The notes beneath the pieces were generated by a model. The model was not told the DNA's origin. It was given only the letters and a program-made list of their open reading frames with translations, and did not search any database. From positions 62,001-126,000 of the forward strand of contig NZ_JBJGED010000003.1 of NCBI RefSeq assembly GCF_045062745.1: a DNA stretch of 64,000 nt. The letters are read 5' to 3'. The stretch comes from Paenibacillus_AA sp045062745 (lineage in GTDB: Bacteria; Bacillota; Bacilli; Paenibacillales; NBRC-103111). The translations under genes were made by a program, and so were the position numbers. This document shows, one piece after another, positions 41,461-50,361 of this stretch (position 1 is its first letter; every line of letters starts with the position of its first letter).

Positions 41461-41707
41461 TTATTCTTGGAACCAAATATCAGGGGCGGTGCCGCCCGCG
41501 ATTTCTGTAGTGATTTTGGTCGCGAAATCACCCCAAGGCGCCTCTGCGATCTCGGTTTTGATGCTTCAGCTTCATTTCTTTTGGCGCCTTTGGAGTCGTT
41601 GTTGAAGTTGCCGGGGAGGAAGAGGGGCTTCCTTTGTCACCTGTACTGCAAGCCGTAATTGAGATCGCGATCAGAGAAGCCGCCGTTAAAATCAAAGTTC
41701 TTTTCAA
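41461..41707 (-). pseudogene. Truncated sugar-binding lipoprotein gene
   Basis: A GGAGG site and TTG start (41707) are followed by a lipoprotein signal (KRTLILTAASLIAISITACS). After about 45 codons a single-base shift moves the coding frame, which continues as IKTEIAEAPWGDFATK and ITTEIAGGTAPDIWFQE, unmistakably the N-terminal lobe of a CUT1 solute-binding protein. A stop at 41461 then ends it, and the remaining roughly 330 residues are missing. The gene lies 28 bp downstream of the GH78 rhamnosidase gene on the same strand, so it was the transporter part of that operon. Confidence 0.85.
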
Positions 41708-41734
41708 TTTAAATCCTCCAGTTTTTCCTAACTC

Positions 41735-44047
41735 CTACTTTTTCGCTTGCTGGGTGCCTTCAGGGTGGTTGATGTCCCATTTGAGTCCGTCCGATGTTTC
41801 TTCCCAAGCCACTCGTATGTTCCCGTAAGGCGTCGGTATGACTCCAGAGGCATTGTGAAAGACCGATCGGACAGGATCTGCGCTGAACACCTTAAACCCC
41901 GGTTCGACAGGCTTAACCCCCAATATATAAGCGTAATAAAAATAAACGGGAATCGCAGACCAACCGTGACATAGACTTCCTGCCCTCCCGAAGGCATCGG
42001 CGCCTTCAATCGTTTCCCAAAAGCTTGTTGCCCCTCTAAAAAGCATAGATCCCCAATCATTCGCAATGGAATCAAACACCAATTTACCATATAACTCGGG
42101 CTCATCAAGCAGCGCTTTGAACTTGAAGAGGGAATAGCTGAGCGAGACCGGTACGAATCCGTTATCCCGTTTTGAGAGCCGTTCTCTCACTTGTCCTGCC
42201 AGCGGATCAGGGCAAACTTTCGTACACAAGGCCAATGCCTGTGTCAATTCCGCATAATGCTCTTCTTCAACGACTTCCCGCCGATAGGTACGGTAAGCCG
42301 ATTCCGTCGGGTTCCAGAATCGTTCATGGATCGCTTTCTTGACTTTTGCTGCGATAGAGGAACAGCGCTGGGCGTCTTCTTGCTTGCCGCCATATTGGGC
42401 AAGCCTCGCGGCAGCTTCCAACGCCATCACGAAAAACAAATTGAGCGGCGCGTCGTAGCCCGGCGTAGCGGCATTCCAGTTGTGCATTCCGGGCGCCCAA
42501 TCATAAAAATTCCAGTACCGGGATTTCACGGGTGTCGCCAACAAATCGTCCTGCATTTTGGCGATATGAGTATCCATCATCCGCCCAACGGAGGGCCAAC
42601 TTGCTTGGGCCTGTTCGATATTGCCGCTGTAAAGCAAATGCTCGTCCAGTTCAACAACCCATAGAAAGCTGAACGAAGGAATGGTCAGTGGATTCTCCGC
42701 GGGCGCACAGATTTCCAGAAACCCGTCTTCCTTCAGTCCCTCTCCGAGAAGCCTGAAAGAAGCTCCAGGAAAATCGTACTCGCCGAAGCAGTAGTATCCG
42801 CACAGGGCTTGATTCCGGGCGTCCATGGCGTACAAGGCCTGTTCACGCCACGGAGTGTCTTCGTAATGCTCGTGCATGCATAAATGAAGGGTGCGGACAG
42901 CTACTTGTTCAATTTGTCGATGAAGATGATCCGGGCAGTGGAATTCGCCTATGGCTTCAACCGGGTATTCAACCGGCCTTAACCCGGCATAATGGAGCAC
43001 GAATTTTTCAGCGTCACCGCTAATGTGCAATTGAAGATAGCGCCCGGCCCACCTTTTCAAATAATGAGTAAACGTTTGACGCCCTTCGCAGCATCTGTAT
43101 CGGGTTGCGAAGTTTTTGCCCCGCGCTTCGGCGCGGACACGCAGATCGTCGAGGTGTTCTCCGTATGCGATATCGACAAGGGCCCCGTTCTCTGCTTCCA
43201 TCTCCAGATCCAATATTCCACATTCCTCTCGGCCGAGGTCGAGAAGAAGATATACTCCGCCGTTTTCGCGAAATAATGAGGAGCGGATTGAAAAACCGTC
43301 CGTGGAAGGCAGAACTAAATGGCTGGTCGTTTCCATCAGATACTCCGGCAACCGATAAGATAAATAATCATGCTGCATGAGCTCCGATACGATCGCATTC
43401 GGCTCTTCTTGCCGGATAAACAGACCTTGGCTTACCAGTTTGGCCCTGCACCGCTTTAGAATATTCTGCTTACGGACCGGTCTGAAATACAGACGGGGAT
43501 TTAATCCGGCATAACCCGAAGCCGGTTCGAACCGACTCCAGTTTTCATCCATACGATAGTCCAGGGTCAGCCACGGATCGCATTTGCTGGCGTCGTATTC
43601 AAAGGTAAACCCCAGTTGGCTGGTTATTACAGGGGCCGGACCGCATCTGTAAGACGGGGACTGGCGGAAATAAGTATCGCACCCGCTTGTTACGGTTAGG
43701 GAGTCTGTCTCTAAAGCATAGATTAATCCCGGACAACCTTGTATATATTGAAAACTGTTCTGACCCTGATAATAAGCCAAGATGCATATCACATTATTCC
43801 CCTGTTGGAGCAGATGCCCGACCGGCAAACAATCATAAGCTTTATTCTCCGGGAAATCATCATATTGTCCGGTATCTGCAAATTGTCCGTTGATCCAGAC
43901 CGCATATTCCGAATCCACGGATATATACAATTGCGCGGAAGACGGATCTTCCGGCAGAAGGAACTCATGCCGGAACTCTACATACTGATTGATCTCCTCC
44001 CTAAGGCGTTCATCCCATATCCACACTGCCTGTTCGAGTTTGTTCAT
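41735..44047 (-). CDS. Alpha-L-rhamnosidase, GH78-like
   Basis: This 770-residue enzyme has an N-terminal beta-sandwich region (LYISVDSEYAVWINGQFADT), further beta domains, and an (alpha/alpha)6 catalytic barrel from about residue 370. That barrel has the family pattern EDTPWREQALYAMDARNQAL, with acidic residues that serve as catalytic candidates, and WGSMLFRGATSFWETIEGAD. It has no signal peptide, so it probably acts in the cytoplasm on imported rhamnosides. The ATG at 44047 follows GGAGGGG. It is the second intact gene of a partly decayed operon. Specificity for L-rhamnose is inferred from the family. Confidence 0.85.
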   Translation of the reverse strand: MNKLEQAVWIWDERLREEINQYVEFRHEFLLPEDPSSAQLYISVDSEYAVWINGQFADTGQYDDFPENKAYDCLPVGHLLQQGNNVICILAYYQGQNSFQYIQGCPGLIYALETDSLTVTSGCDTYFRQSPSYRCGPAPVITSQLGFTFEYDASKCDPWLTLDYRMDENWSRFEPASGYAGLNPRLYFRPVRKQNILKRCRAKLVSQGLFIRQEEPNAIVSELMQHDYLSYRLPEYLMETTSHLVLPSTDGFSIRSSLFRENGGVYLLLDLGREECGILDLEMEAENGALVDIAYGEHLDDLRVRAEARGKNFATRYRCCEGRQTFTHYLKRWAGRYLQLHISGDAEKFVLHYAGLRPVEYPVEAIGEFHCPDHLHRQIEQVAVRTLHLCMHEHYEDTPWREQALYAMDARNQALCGYYCFGEYDFPGASFRLLGEGLKEDGFLEICAPAENPLTIPSFSFLWVVELDEHLLYSGNIEQAQASWPSVGRMMDTHIAKMQDDLLATPVKSRYWNFYDWAPGMHNWNAATPGYDAPLNLFFVMALEAAARLAQYGGKQEDAQRCSSIAAKVKKAIHERFWNPTESAYRTYRREVVEEEHYAELTQALALCTKVCPDPLAGQVRERLSKRDNGFVPVSLSYSLFKFKALLDEPELYGKLVFDSIANDWGSMLFRGATSFWETIEGADAFGRAGSLCHGWSAIPVYFYYAYILGVKPVEPGFKVFSADPVRSVFHNASGVIPTPYGNIRVAWEETSDGLKWDINHPEGTQQAKK

Positions 44048-44083
44048 TTGACCCCTCCGGATTCCAATCACTAATCTTCAAGC

Positions 44084-45289
44084 CTATGAGCAAATCATGT
44101 CTGCCATCTTATTCGGGCGAATAGATACGGGGAATCCGGTTTCAGACGATTCACTCGCGGCAATGGCTATTGCTGCACTGTCTCGCGCACCTTTAATCCC
44201 TTTGAAGACGGGTTCGCCTTTTCTCACCAAATCGACGAACTCGTTCACGATCCCCGTATCGCCTCCTCCATGCCCGCCTGTCCGTTTCTCCGGGTAGTAG
44301 ACTTGCTCTTCCCCCGTAAACCGCTTCAATACTCGAATTTTAAAATCTTGCTCATTGTTGTAAAATCCCCATATCTTCCCCTTGGTGCCCACAAACATGA
44401 ACTCACGCGTATACTCCGGCGTAAAGTGGCACTCCATATAAGAGATTCGGGCGCCGTTATCGTAATCGATAAGAACTAGCGCGTTGTCATGAACATCGCA
44501 CTCTTCGGCGTACACACATAAGTCCGTATTAAGCTTGACATCTCCGTAATCCATCGCATAACCAATTTTGGTATCCAAGTAATATTCGCAGGAGTCGGCA
44601 TCGCTGCAGTCGCGGCAACGTTTATCATTCGGGGCGCTGCCGCCGAATACGTCTATCCCGCCGCTGCAGTATACCTTTATGGGCGATGCATCCACCAGCC
44701 AATTGGCTAAGTCCAGCGAATGCGTACCTTTTTCGAGAATGAGGCTTTTCACGTAGTCCTTGCGCCGTCTCGCACCGTGGTAATAATAATGGCCTCCGAC
44801 GGAAACGTTGTCGGTTACGGTTCCGATCTTGATCTCCCCGATTTCTCCCGAAGCGATGATCCGCTTCATATCCACCATCAGGGAGCAATATCGCAGCTCC
44901 AGCCCCACCATAAACACACGACCCGATTGAGCCGCGGCTTCGATGATCCGGTCGCAATCTTCGATCGTCTGGGCCATCGGTTTCTCCAGATAAACATGCT
45001 TGCCGGCCTTAAGCGCAGCAATGGCGTTCTCCGCATGGGCATGATCATTCGTGCAAATCACCACGGCATCCATATCGGGATTTTGTAAAAACTCATCGAT
45101 GGACGTAGTGGCCGGCAAAGCTCCCAGCTCTTTGCGGGCAAATTCCAAACTTTCCGGACGCAGATCGCAAAGACCTGAAAGCTTACAGTCCGGATGCTTG
45201 CTGAAGTAATGTCCTGCGAAGTAAACTCCGCGGCTTCCCGTCCCCAAAATTCCGATGCCTAATTTCGTTCGAGTACTCATTTCAGTCAT
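44084..45289 (-). CDS. Gfo/Idh/MocA family oxidoreductase
   Basis: The 401-residue NAD(P)-dependent oxidoreductase has the Rossmann motif IGILGTGSRGVYFAGHYF and the conserved GKHVYLEKPMAQ with its catalytic Lys, unlike the paralogue at 31.2 kb. A Cys-rich insert (CRDCSDADSCEYY) could bind metal. It lies upstream of the GH78 gene on the same strand and probably processes the released sugar or its partner. GGAAGGG lies 9 nt before the ATG, and the start overlaps the end of the truncated secreted-protein gene by 8 bp. Codon use is more A+T-rich than in the flanks. Confidence 0.87.
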   Translation of the reverse strand: MTEMSTRTKLGIGILGTGSRGVYFAGHYFSKHPDCKLSGLCDLRPESLEFARKELGALPATTSIDEFLQNPDMDAVVICTNDHAHAENAIAALKAGKHVYLEKPMAQTIEDCDRIIEAAAQSGRVFMVGLELRYCSLMVDMKRIIASGEIGEIKIGTVTDNVSVGGHYYYHGARRRKDYVKSLILEKGTHSLDLANWLVDASPIKVYCSGGIDVFGGSAPNDKRCRDCSDADSCEYYLDTKIGYAMDYGDVKLNTDLCVYAEECDVHDNALVLIDYDNGARISYMECHFTPEYTREFMFVGTKGKIWGFYNNEQDFKIRVLKRFTGEEQVYYPEKRTGGHGGGDTGIVNEFVDLVRKGEPVFKGIKGARDSAAIAIAASESSETGFPVSIRPNKMADMICS

Positions 45290-45804
45290 GTTGTGAATCT
45301 TCCCTTCCGAATTTATTGCAGCTTATAATGTGAACCATATAAGGTGAAAATGTGTCGCTGAAGCTTCCGCCGCCAATTGACTTCGATCTGTATTCATAGA
45401 TGACTTCGACAGATGTTTTGCCTGTCATACCGGCTTCGGAGAACGTGGCTGTAATGTTGTCCCGCGTTGTGTTCACCGCGAACAAGTAGCGGGTTCCATT
45501 ATACTCGCGTATTTTTATATCCAGAACCGGCGAAGAAGACGAAATGGTTTGAGCTGCCGGGGCGGCTGCAATGGCATCCTTCAACGATTCCAGTTCTTGA
45601 TTGAGAATTTTATACTGCGCCCATATTTGGGGGGCGTCTCGCTTGAGCAGAAATCCGGCCGGATAATCATCATTGACATAAGTACCGAGTGCTTTTGTCC
45701 CATGATTCACGGCGAGATAGGTCATCGCGCGCACTTAAAAAACTTAAGCCTGCGGCTGTCAGCAAACCAATTAGAAATACTTTCATTACACGATTCAACA
45801 TCAT
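45282..45804 (-). pseudogene. Secreted protein gene with large internal deletion
   Basis: GGAGGGGA is followed by ATG 45804 and a signal peptide (MKVFLIGLLTAAGLSFLSA). Immediately after it the frame changes, and the remaining 150 codons encode only a C-terminal domain (AMTYLAVNHGTKALGTYVND; VLDIKIREYNGTRYLFAVNT; MTGKTSVEVIYEYRS). This domain looks like the terminal beta-sandwich of a secreted glycoside hydrolase or sugar-binding protein. The catalytic core is missing. The gene is first in the minus-strand rhamnoside operon, so it probably was the extracellular enzyme. Confidence 0.7.
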
Positions 45805-46001
45805 TCCCCTCCTTAGGACATCGAATGGTTGTAATCCTTTGCCTGGTCTGTTAGAAGCGCTTTCATTCGCTTCTTCATGCTACTATGCCTAGTTGTTTGT
45901 TTCTATACAGGTTATTGCTCTATTTTGATAAAATCTTGCTACATTCACCCCATTTGCCGGTGGTATACTACATTCAAGGAATAAAAGTAGGAGGACGGGG
46001 A

Positions 46002-46895
46002 ATGGCAGATCCAGGACAACGCATCGATCCCTCTGTCGGCAAGCGCTTCCCATTTCGAACAAGCAACGTTTCAAAAGTCATTAATGGGTACATGGTTCGC
46101 CCTCATTGGCATGACCATCTTGAATTTATCAAAGTGATCGGGGGACAAATTCTTGTTACATTGGACAATCAGACTTTTTCGGCTCAAACGGGTGATATTA
46201 TTTATGTAAACAGTGGACAAATTCATTCGGTTAAACCAAGAACAGGAGACGCTAGAATCATAGGCATCATTTTCGATAAATTTTTCATTACAAACTTCTT
46301 GGAAGGGTTTGAAACGAAGCAAATCTATACTATGTTCATTAACATTAAACAACGCCAATGGCTGTTTTCTCCCGAACATTCCCTGTGGGGGGAGTTGAAT
46401 GCTTGTATTCAAGCTTCTTACGAGGAAAACGATCTTCGGGATGTTTGTTACGAGTTGGCAATCAAATCCTACATTTATCGGATTATGACCGCCGTTATCC
46501 GCTACTTCGATAAGCAGAATTATACCGAGAGGAGCCGAAGCAGTTCTGCAGCCATCCATAATTTTGCTTCCCTCCGGCCCGTTCTGGACTATATTGAAGA
46601 ACATTACGCCAAATCTATTTATTTGGCAGATTTATGCCAATTAGTGAATATGAGTCCCTATCATTTCAGCCGCACCTTCAAAAAATGGACCGGAATGACC
46701 GTACCCGATTACATCAACTTGACGCGGATCAATATGGCCAAAAAGATGATGATTGAAAACGAGTTTTCGATCACGGAAATTTCGGAGAAAATCGGCTTCT
46801 GTAACACCCATTATTTCGGGAAAGTGTTCAAGAATACTACTGGAGTCAGTCCTTCGCATTTTCGGAATAAAATAATCAAGCAAGTACTCACCTGA
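46002..46895 (+). CDS. AraC family regulator of the rhamnoside operon
   Basis: The 297-residue regulator has a cupin sensor (MVRPHWHDHLEFIKVIGGQI; GDIIYVNSGQIHSVKPRTG) and AraC helix-turn-helix pair (LCQLVNMSPYHFSRTFKKWT; ISEKIGFCNTHYFGKVFKNT). The ATG at 46002 follows AGGAGG by 7 nt, so the longer upstream frame is not used. It is divergent from the GH78 operon, which it presumably controls. Its A+T content is clearly higher than that of the genes on either side, and it marks the right edge of the low-GC segment. Confidence 0.87.
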   Translation: MADPGQRIDPSVGKRFPFRTSNVSKVINGYMVRPHWHDHLEFIKVIGGQILVTLDNQTFSAQTGDIIYVNSGQIHSVKPRTGDARIIGIIFDKFFITNFLEGFETKQIYTMFINIKQRQWLFSPEHSLWGELNACIQASYEENDLRDVCYELAIKSYIYRIMTAVIRYFDKQNYTERSRSSSAAIHNFASLRPVLDYIEEHYAKSIYLADLCQLVNMSPYHFSRTFKKWTGMTVPDYINLTRINMAKKMMIENEFSITEISEKIGFCNTHYFGKVFKNTTGVSPSHFRNKIIKQVLT

Positions 46896-47103
46896 GAGAA
46901 GCCTTTCGCTATCGAGAAGTCAACGCGAGCTGGCTTTTTTTGACACATTGCGCCATCTTCGGGGCACTTACACCAGCTTTGGTTTAATTACGACGGTGCC
47001 CGTTGGCAAAATTGAGGATTAGCATTCCCCGTGGGCCGTGGTACAATCAGAGGATGACAAAGCGAAAGCGATCAAGTTAAGAAAGTGGGAGGCGGGTTGA
47101 CCT

Positions 47104-48114
47104 ATGAAGAAGAAAGCCGTGTATTTGGCGGAATTGGAGAAAAGCAAAATTTTCGAAGTGTTCGATACATCGACGCGCAATCGGCTGGAGCAGTGGGTCG
47201 ACTTTTATCCGACGCATATCAACCATGCCAATGTCGAGCAGCACCGGGACGGGTTGCAGGATGTAGAGGTCGCCTTTAGTACTTGGGGCATCTCCAAGTT
47301 CACGGAGGAGGAGCTGCAGCGCTATTTTCCGAATCTGAAAATCGTGCTGTACGGGGCGGGCTCGGTCCAGTACTTCGCCCGGCCGTTCCTCGCGCGGGAC
47401 ATTATCGTCGTCAGCTCCTGGGCGGCGAATGCGATCCCGGTGGCGGAGTTCACCGTCGCGACGATCGTGCTGGCCAATAAAGGCTTTTTCGAAACCGGCC
47501 GGCAGTACAAGAAAAACGGACATAAGCAGGCGATCGCATCGAGAAGCCATTACCGGGGCAATTACGGCTTGACCGTAGGTCTGCTCGGCGCGGGCATGAT
47601 CGGGAAAAAAGTGATCGAGATGCTGAAGGCGTACAACATCCGGGTCAAAGTGTTCGACCCCTTCCTTCCGGATGCGAAGGCCGCTGAGCTGGGCGTAGAG
47701 AAGAGCGATCTGCTCGATATCTTCTCCACCTGCGATACGATCTCCAACCACCTGGCCAACTTGCCGGAGACGCAGGGGATCCTGCACAAGGAGCATTTCG
47801 ATCGCATGAAGCCCTACGCCACATTCATCAATACGGGGCGAGGCGCACAGGTCGTCGAAGCCGATCTGATCCAGGCGCTGAAGGACGAGCCGGGGCGGGT
47901 GGCCTTGCTCGACGTGACGTTCCCCGAGCCGGTGGAGGCGGACAGCGAGTTCCTACCCCTCGAGAACGTCATCCTCACCCCGCATATCGCCGGGAGTATG
48001 AACGATGAAGTAGCCCGGATGGGGGCGTTCGCCGCGGAGGAATTCGAACGGTACTTGAAGGGCGAGCCGCTGCGCTATCAGGTTACGCTTGAAATGCTGG
48101 CGACAATGGCTTAA
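47104..48114 (+). CDS. 2-hydroxyacid dehydrogenase (D-isomer-specific family)
   Basis: The 336-residue enzyme has the NAD-binding motif VGLLGAGMIGKKV, the catalytic Arg in INTGRGAQVVEADL, the Glu in LLDVTFPEPVEA and the His in LTPHIAGSMNDEVARM, all in the right order. It interconverts a 2-hydroxyacid and a 2-oxoacid. Relatives occur near sugar-acid and glycoside genes. GGGAGG lies about 12 nt before the ATG. It is followed 12 bp later by a PPOX-family gene, so the two form an operon, but their functions need not be linked. Confidence 0.87.
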   Translation: MKKKAVYLAELEKSKIFEVFDTSTRNRLEQWVDFYPTHINHANVEQHRDGLQDVEVAFSTWGISKFTEEELQRYFPNLKIVLYGAGSVQYFARPFLARDIIVVSSWAANAIPVAEFTVATIVLANKGFFETGRQYKKNGHKQAIASRSHYRGNYGLTVGLLGAGMIGKKVIEMLKAYNIRVKVFDPFLPDAKAAELGVEKSDLLDIFSTCDTISNHLANLPETQGILHKEHFDRMKPYATFINTGRGAQVVEADLIQALKDEPGRVALLDVTFPEPVEADSEFLPLENVILTPHIAGSMNDEVARMGAFAAEEFERYLKGEPLRYQVTLEMLATMA

Positions 48115-48126
48115 GGGAGGGTTCCG

Positions 48127-48771
48127 ATGATGCTGAACGACGACGTCTTCGCCGATCGGATCACTACGCTCGAAGAGCTGGAGCAGTTTCGCTCCGTGAT
48201 CGGGACTCCGAGTCCGCTCGCGATGCGCAAAGTACGGCCGTCGCTCGATGCGCGCAGCCGCTCGTACATCGCCCGCTCGCCGTTTGCGCTTATCGCCACG
48301 GCCGATGCGCAAGGCCGCTGCGACGTATCGCCGCGGGGAGACGCGCCCGGGTTCGTGCACATCCTGGACGACCGGCATCTCTTCCTCCCAGAGCGGCCCG
48401 GCAATCGCAGGCTGGATTCGATCCGCAATCTGCTGACGAATTCCGGCATCGGCCTCATCTTCCTCATCCCTGGGATGGAAGAGACGCTTCGGGTGAACGG
48501 GACCGCCTGCATTACGCGCGACCCTCAGCTCCTGGAGCTGACCGCGGTGAACGGCCGGGTTCCGGTGATGGGTATAGGTGTCGAAGTCGAGGAAGTGTTC
48601 GTGCATTGCGCCAAAGCGTTCAAACGGTCCGGCCTGTGGCAGCCTTCCACGTGGCTGCCGGCGGAGGAGCTTCCGTCTGCCGCGGAGATGCTCGCGGCGT
48701 ATGCCGGCGGGGCGAGTGTCTCGGAGATCGAAGCGCAGCTGCAGGAGAGCTACACGAAGCGGCTGTATTGA
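48127..48771 (+). CDS. Pyridoxamine 5'-phosphate oxidase family (flavin-binding) protein
   Basis: This 214-residue protein has the split-barrel pattern of the MSMEG_1061-like PPOX subfamily: DARSRSYIARSPFALIATAD, CDVSPRGDAPGFVHILDDRH, LTNSGIGLIFLIPGMEETLR, VNGTACITRD. Members bind FMN or F420 and reduce small molecules; some are annotated as phosphohydrolase-linked for no clear reason. Substrate is unknown. GGGAGGG precedes the ATG pair at 48127 and 48130. It sits between the dehydrogenase and ypsA with short gaps, consistent with one transcript. Confidence 0.83.
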   Translation: MMLNDDVFADRITTLEELEQFRSVIGTPSPLAMRKVRPSLDARSRSYIARSPFALIATADAQGRCDVSPRGDAPGFVHILDDRHLFLPERPGNRRLDSIRNLLTNSGIGLIFLIPGMEETLRVNGTACITRDPQLLELTAVNGRVPVMGIGVEVEEVFVHCAKAFKRSGLWQPSTWLPAEELPSAAEMLAAYAGGASVSEIEAQLQESYTKRLY

Positions 48772-48792
48772 ATAGGAAAGTAGTGGGGCTGT

Positions 48793-49347
48793 ATGTTGAA
48801 CCGCGTATTGGTCACCGGTTACCGGGCCACGGAGCTGGGCATTTTCTCGCTGAAGCATCCCGGTGTCGCCATTATTAAGAAGGCGATTACGAAGCAGTTG
48901 ATCGCCTTGCTGGAGGAAGGGCTGGAATGGGTCATCGTGAGCGGCCAATGGGGCGTCGAGCTCTGGGCCGCTGAAGCGGCACTCGCGCTGAAGCCGAATT
49001 ACCCTCAGCTCCGGCTGGCCGTCATCACGCCCTTCCTGGAGCAGGACGAGAAGTGGAGCGAGGAGAAGCGGGGGATCTACAGCCGCGTGGTCCAGCAAGC
49101 GGACTACGTAGGCAGCGTCACGAAGACGAAGTACGAAGGGACTTGGCAGTTCGTGGAGAAGGACAAGTTCCTGCTGCGCAATTCCGACGCCCTGCTGCTG
49201 CTCTACGACGAGGAGATGGCGGGCTCGCCGCGGTTCATCAAGCGCCAGGCCGAACAGATGGCCGAGCGGAGGGAGTACCCCATCTTCGTCATCTCGGCGT
49301 ATGACTTGCAGAACTTGGCGGACGAGGAACGGCTGGGCGACTTTTAA
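48793..49347 (+). CDS. ypsA: YpsA-like SLOG-domain protein (DUF1273)
   Basis: The 184-residue protein matches B. subtilis YpsA: VLVTGYRATELGIFSLKHPG, EWVIVSGQWGVELWAAEAAL, LAVITPFLEQDEKW, with SLOG-fold nucleotide-binding loops around the first and second of these. YpsA influences cell division and nucleoid or Z-ring placement in B. subtilis and S. aureus. It is soluble with no signal peptide. A terminator lies directly downstream and serves the converging ABC operon. Confidence 0.88.
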   Translation: MLNRVLVTGYRATELGIFSLKHPGVAIIKKAITKQLIALLEEGLEWVIVSGQWGVELWAAEAALALKPNYPQLRLAVITPFLEQDEKWSEEKRGIYSRVVQQADYVGSVTKTKYEGTWQFVEKDKFLLRNSDALLLLYDEEMAGSPRFIKRQAEQMAERREYPIFVISAYDLQNLADEERLGDF

Positions 49348-49356
49348 GGTGCACAA

Positions 49357-49395
49357 AAAATCCCACCCCAAGATCAGAGTCTCGGGATGGGATAC
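49357..49395 (-). terminator. Terminator of the GntR-ABC operon
   Basis: ATCCCACCCC (49360-49369) pairs with GGGATGGGAT (49384-49393), with one G-U pair on the minus strand, where six T follow. It ends the minus-strand ABC operon. Confidence 0.8.
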
Positions 49396-49419
49396 GATTC
49401 CACGCAGTACGCCGCTCGC

Positions 49420-50361
49420 TTAAGCCGCTACGTCTCTTCGGGTGAACACCTGCCAAGCGATCAGATTGAACACGACGAAATAAATCGCCAGCATCGTCAC
49501 GGAGAAGGAGAGCGTCATCCCTTCCTGGTAGGGCCGGCCGGAGAGATACTGGGACAAGTCGAGATTCGGGAATACCAGGTATTTGCTCCAGTTGTACCGC
49601 TGCAAGAGTTCCGTTAAGATGGTGCCTGCGAACAACGCGAAGATGGAGAACCCGATGGCCATCGTGCTGCTGCGGAAGGCGGACGAGATCATGAAGGCCA
49701 TCGTGACGAAAATAATGGTCGAGACGCCGTTCAGCAAATACGTTTGCCATAAGTTGGCCACCATGTTCTTCTCGACGACCTGGCCTGCGGCATCCACGTC
49801 CACAAGCGGCAGGTCCATCAGCTGGAACTTGTAGAGCAATCCGTTCACCAGCACCGAGGCCAGGAAAAGAATGACCAGCAGCAGAACGCCGAACATCAAC
49901 ATGGACACGTATTTGGAGACGAGGATCTTCAGCCGGCTCGCCGGCCGGATCAGCAGGAGTTTGATCGTCCCGGTCGTGAATTCGCTCGCCAGGCTGTCCC
50001 CCGCCACGATCACCGTGAACAGCGTGATCAGAATGAACAGCTCCGCGCAGCCGTTAATGCCGGACCATATAGTGCTCGTTGTGGGCTGAATGTCGTGGGC
50101 CAGCCGGTATTCATTGATCGCGAGCCGCTCCTGTGCGAACGCCTTGTTCTCCGGTCCCGTCTTGGGATCGTTCAACATAGCGGTGAAGCGCTGATTGTCC
50201 TCGACGATCTCGTCCCGCCAGGCGTCGGCCGGAGCGTTGCTGTCGTAATACCAGTCCAGGATGCTGCCGATGAGGACGGCCCCGAGCATCATGGCGATCA
50301 ATACCCAAGTCCTCCAATGGCGGTAAAGCTTCATGTTCTCGTTCAGAATTAAGCTACCCAA
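49420..50361 (-). CDS. ABC-2 type transporter permease
   Basis: This 313-residue membrane protein has six predicted helices, a large extracytoplasmic loop after the first helix (DWYYDSNAPADAWRDEIVED) and the ABC-2 motif DSLASEFTTGTIKLLLIRPA. It pairs with the upstream ATPase as an exporter, perhaps for a peptide, lantibiotic or lipid. The TTG start (50361) overlaps the ATPase stop by 8 bp behind GGAGGGGAG, so translation is coupled. It is last in a GntR-controlled operon. Confidence 0.87.
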   Translation of the reverse strand: MGSLILNENMKLYRHWRTWVLIAMMLGAVLIGSILDWYYDSNAPADAWRDEIVEDNQRFTAMLNDPKTGPENKAFAQERLAINEYRLAHDIQPTTSTIWSGINGCAELFILITLFTVIVAGDSLASEFTTGTIKLLLIRPASRLKILVSKYVSMLMFGVLLLVILFLASVLVNGLLYKFQLMDLPLVDVDAAGQVVEKNMVANLWQTYLLNGVSTIIFVTMAFMISSAFRSSTMAIGFSIFALFAGTILTELLQRYNWSKYLVFPNLDLSQYLSGRPYQEGMTLSFSVTMLAIYFVVFNLIAWQVFTRRDVAA

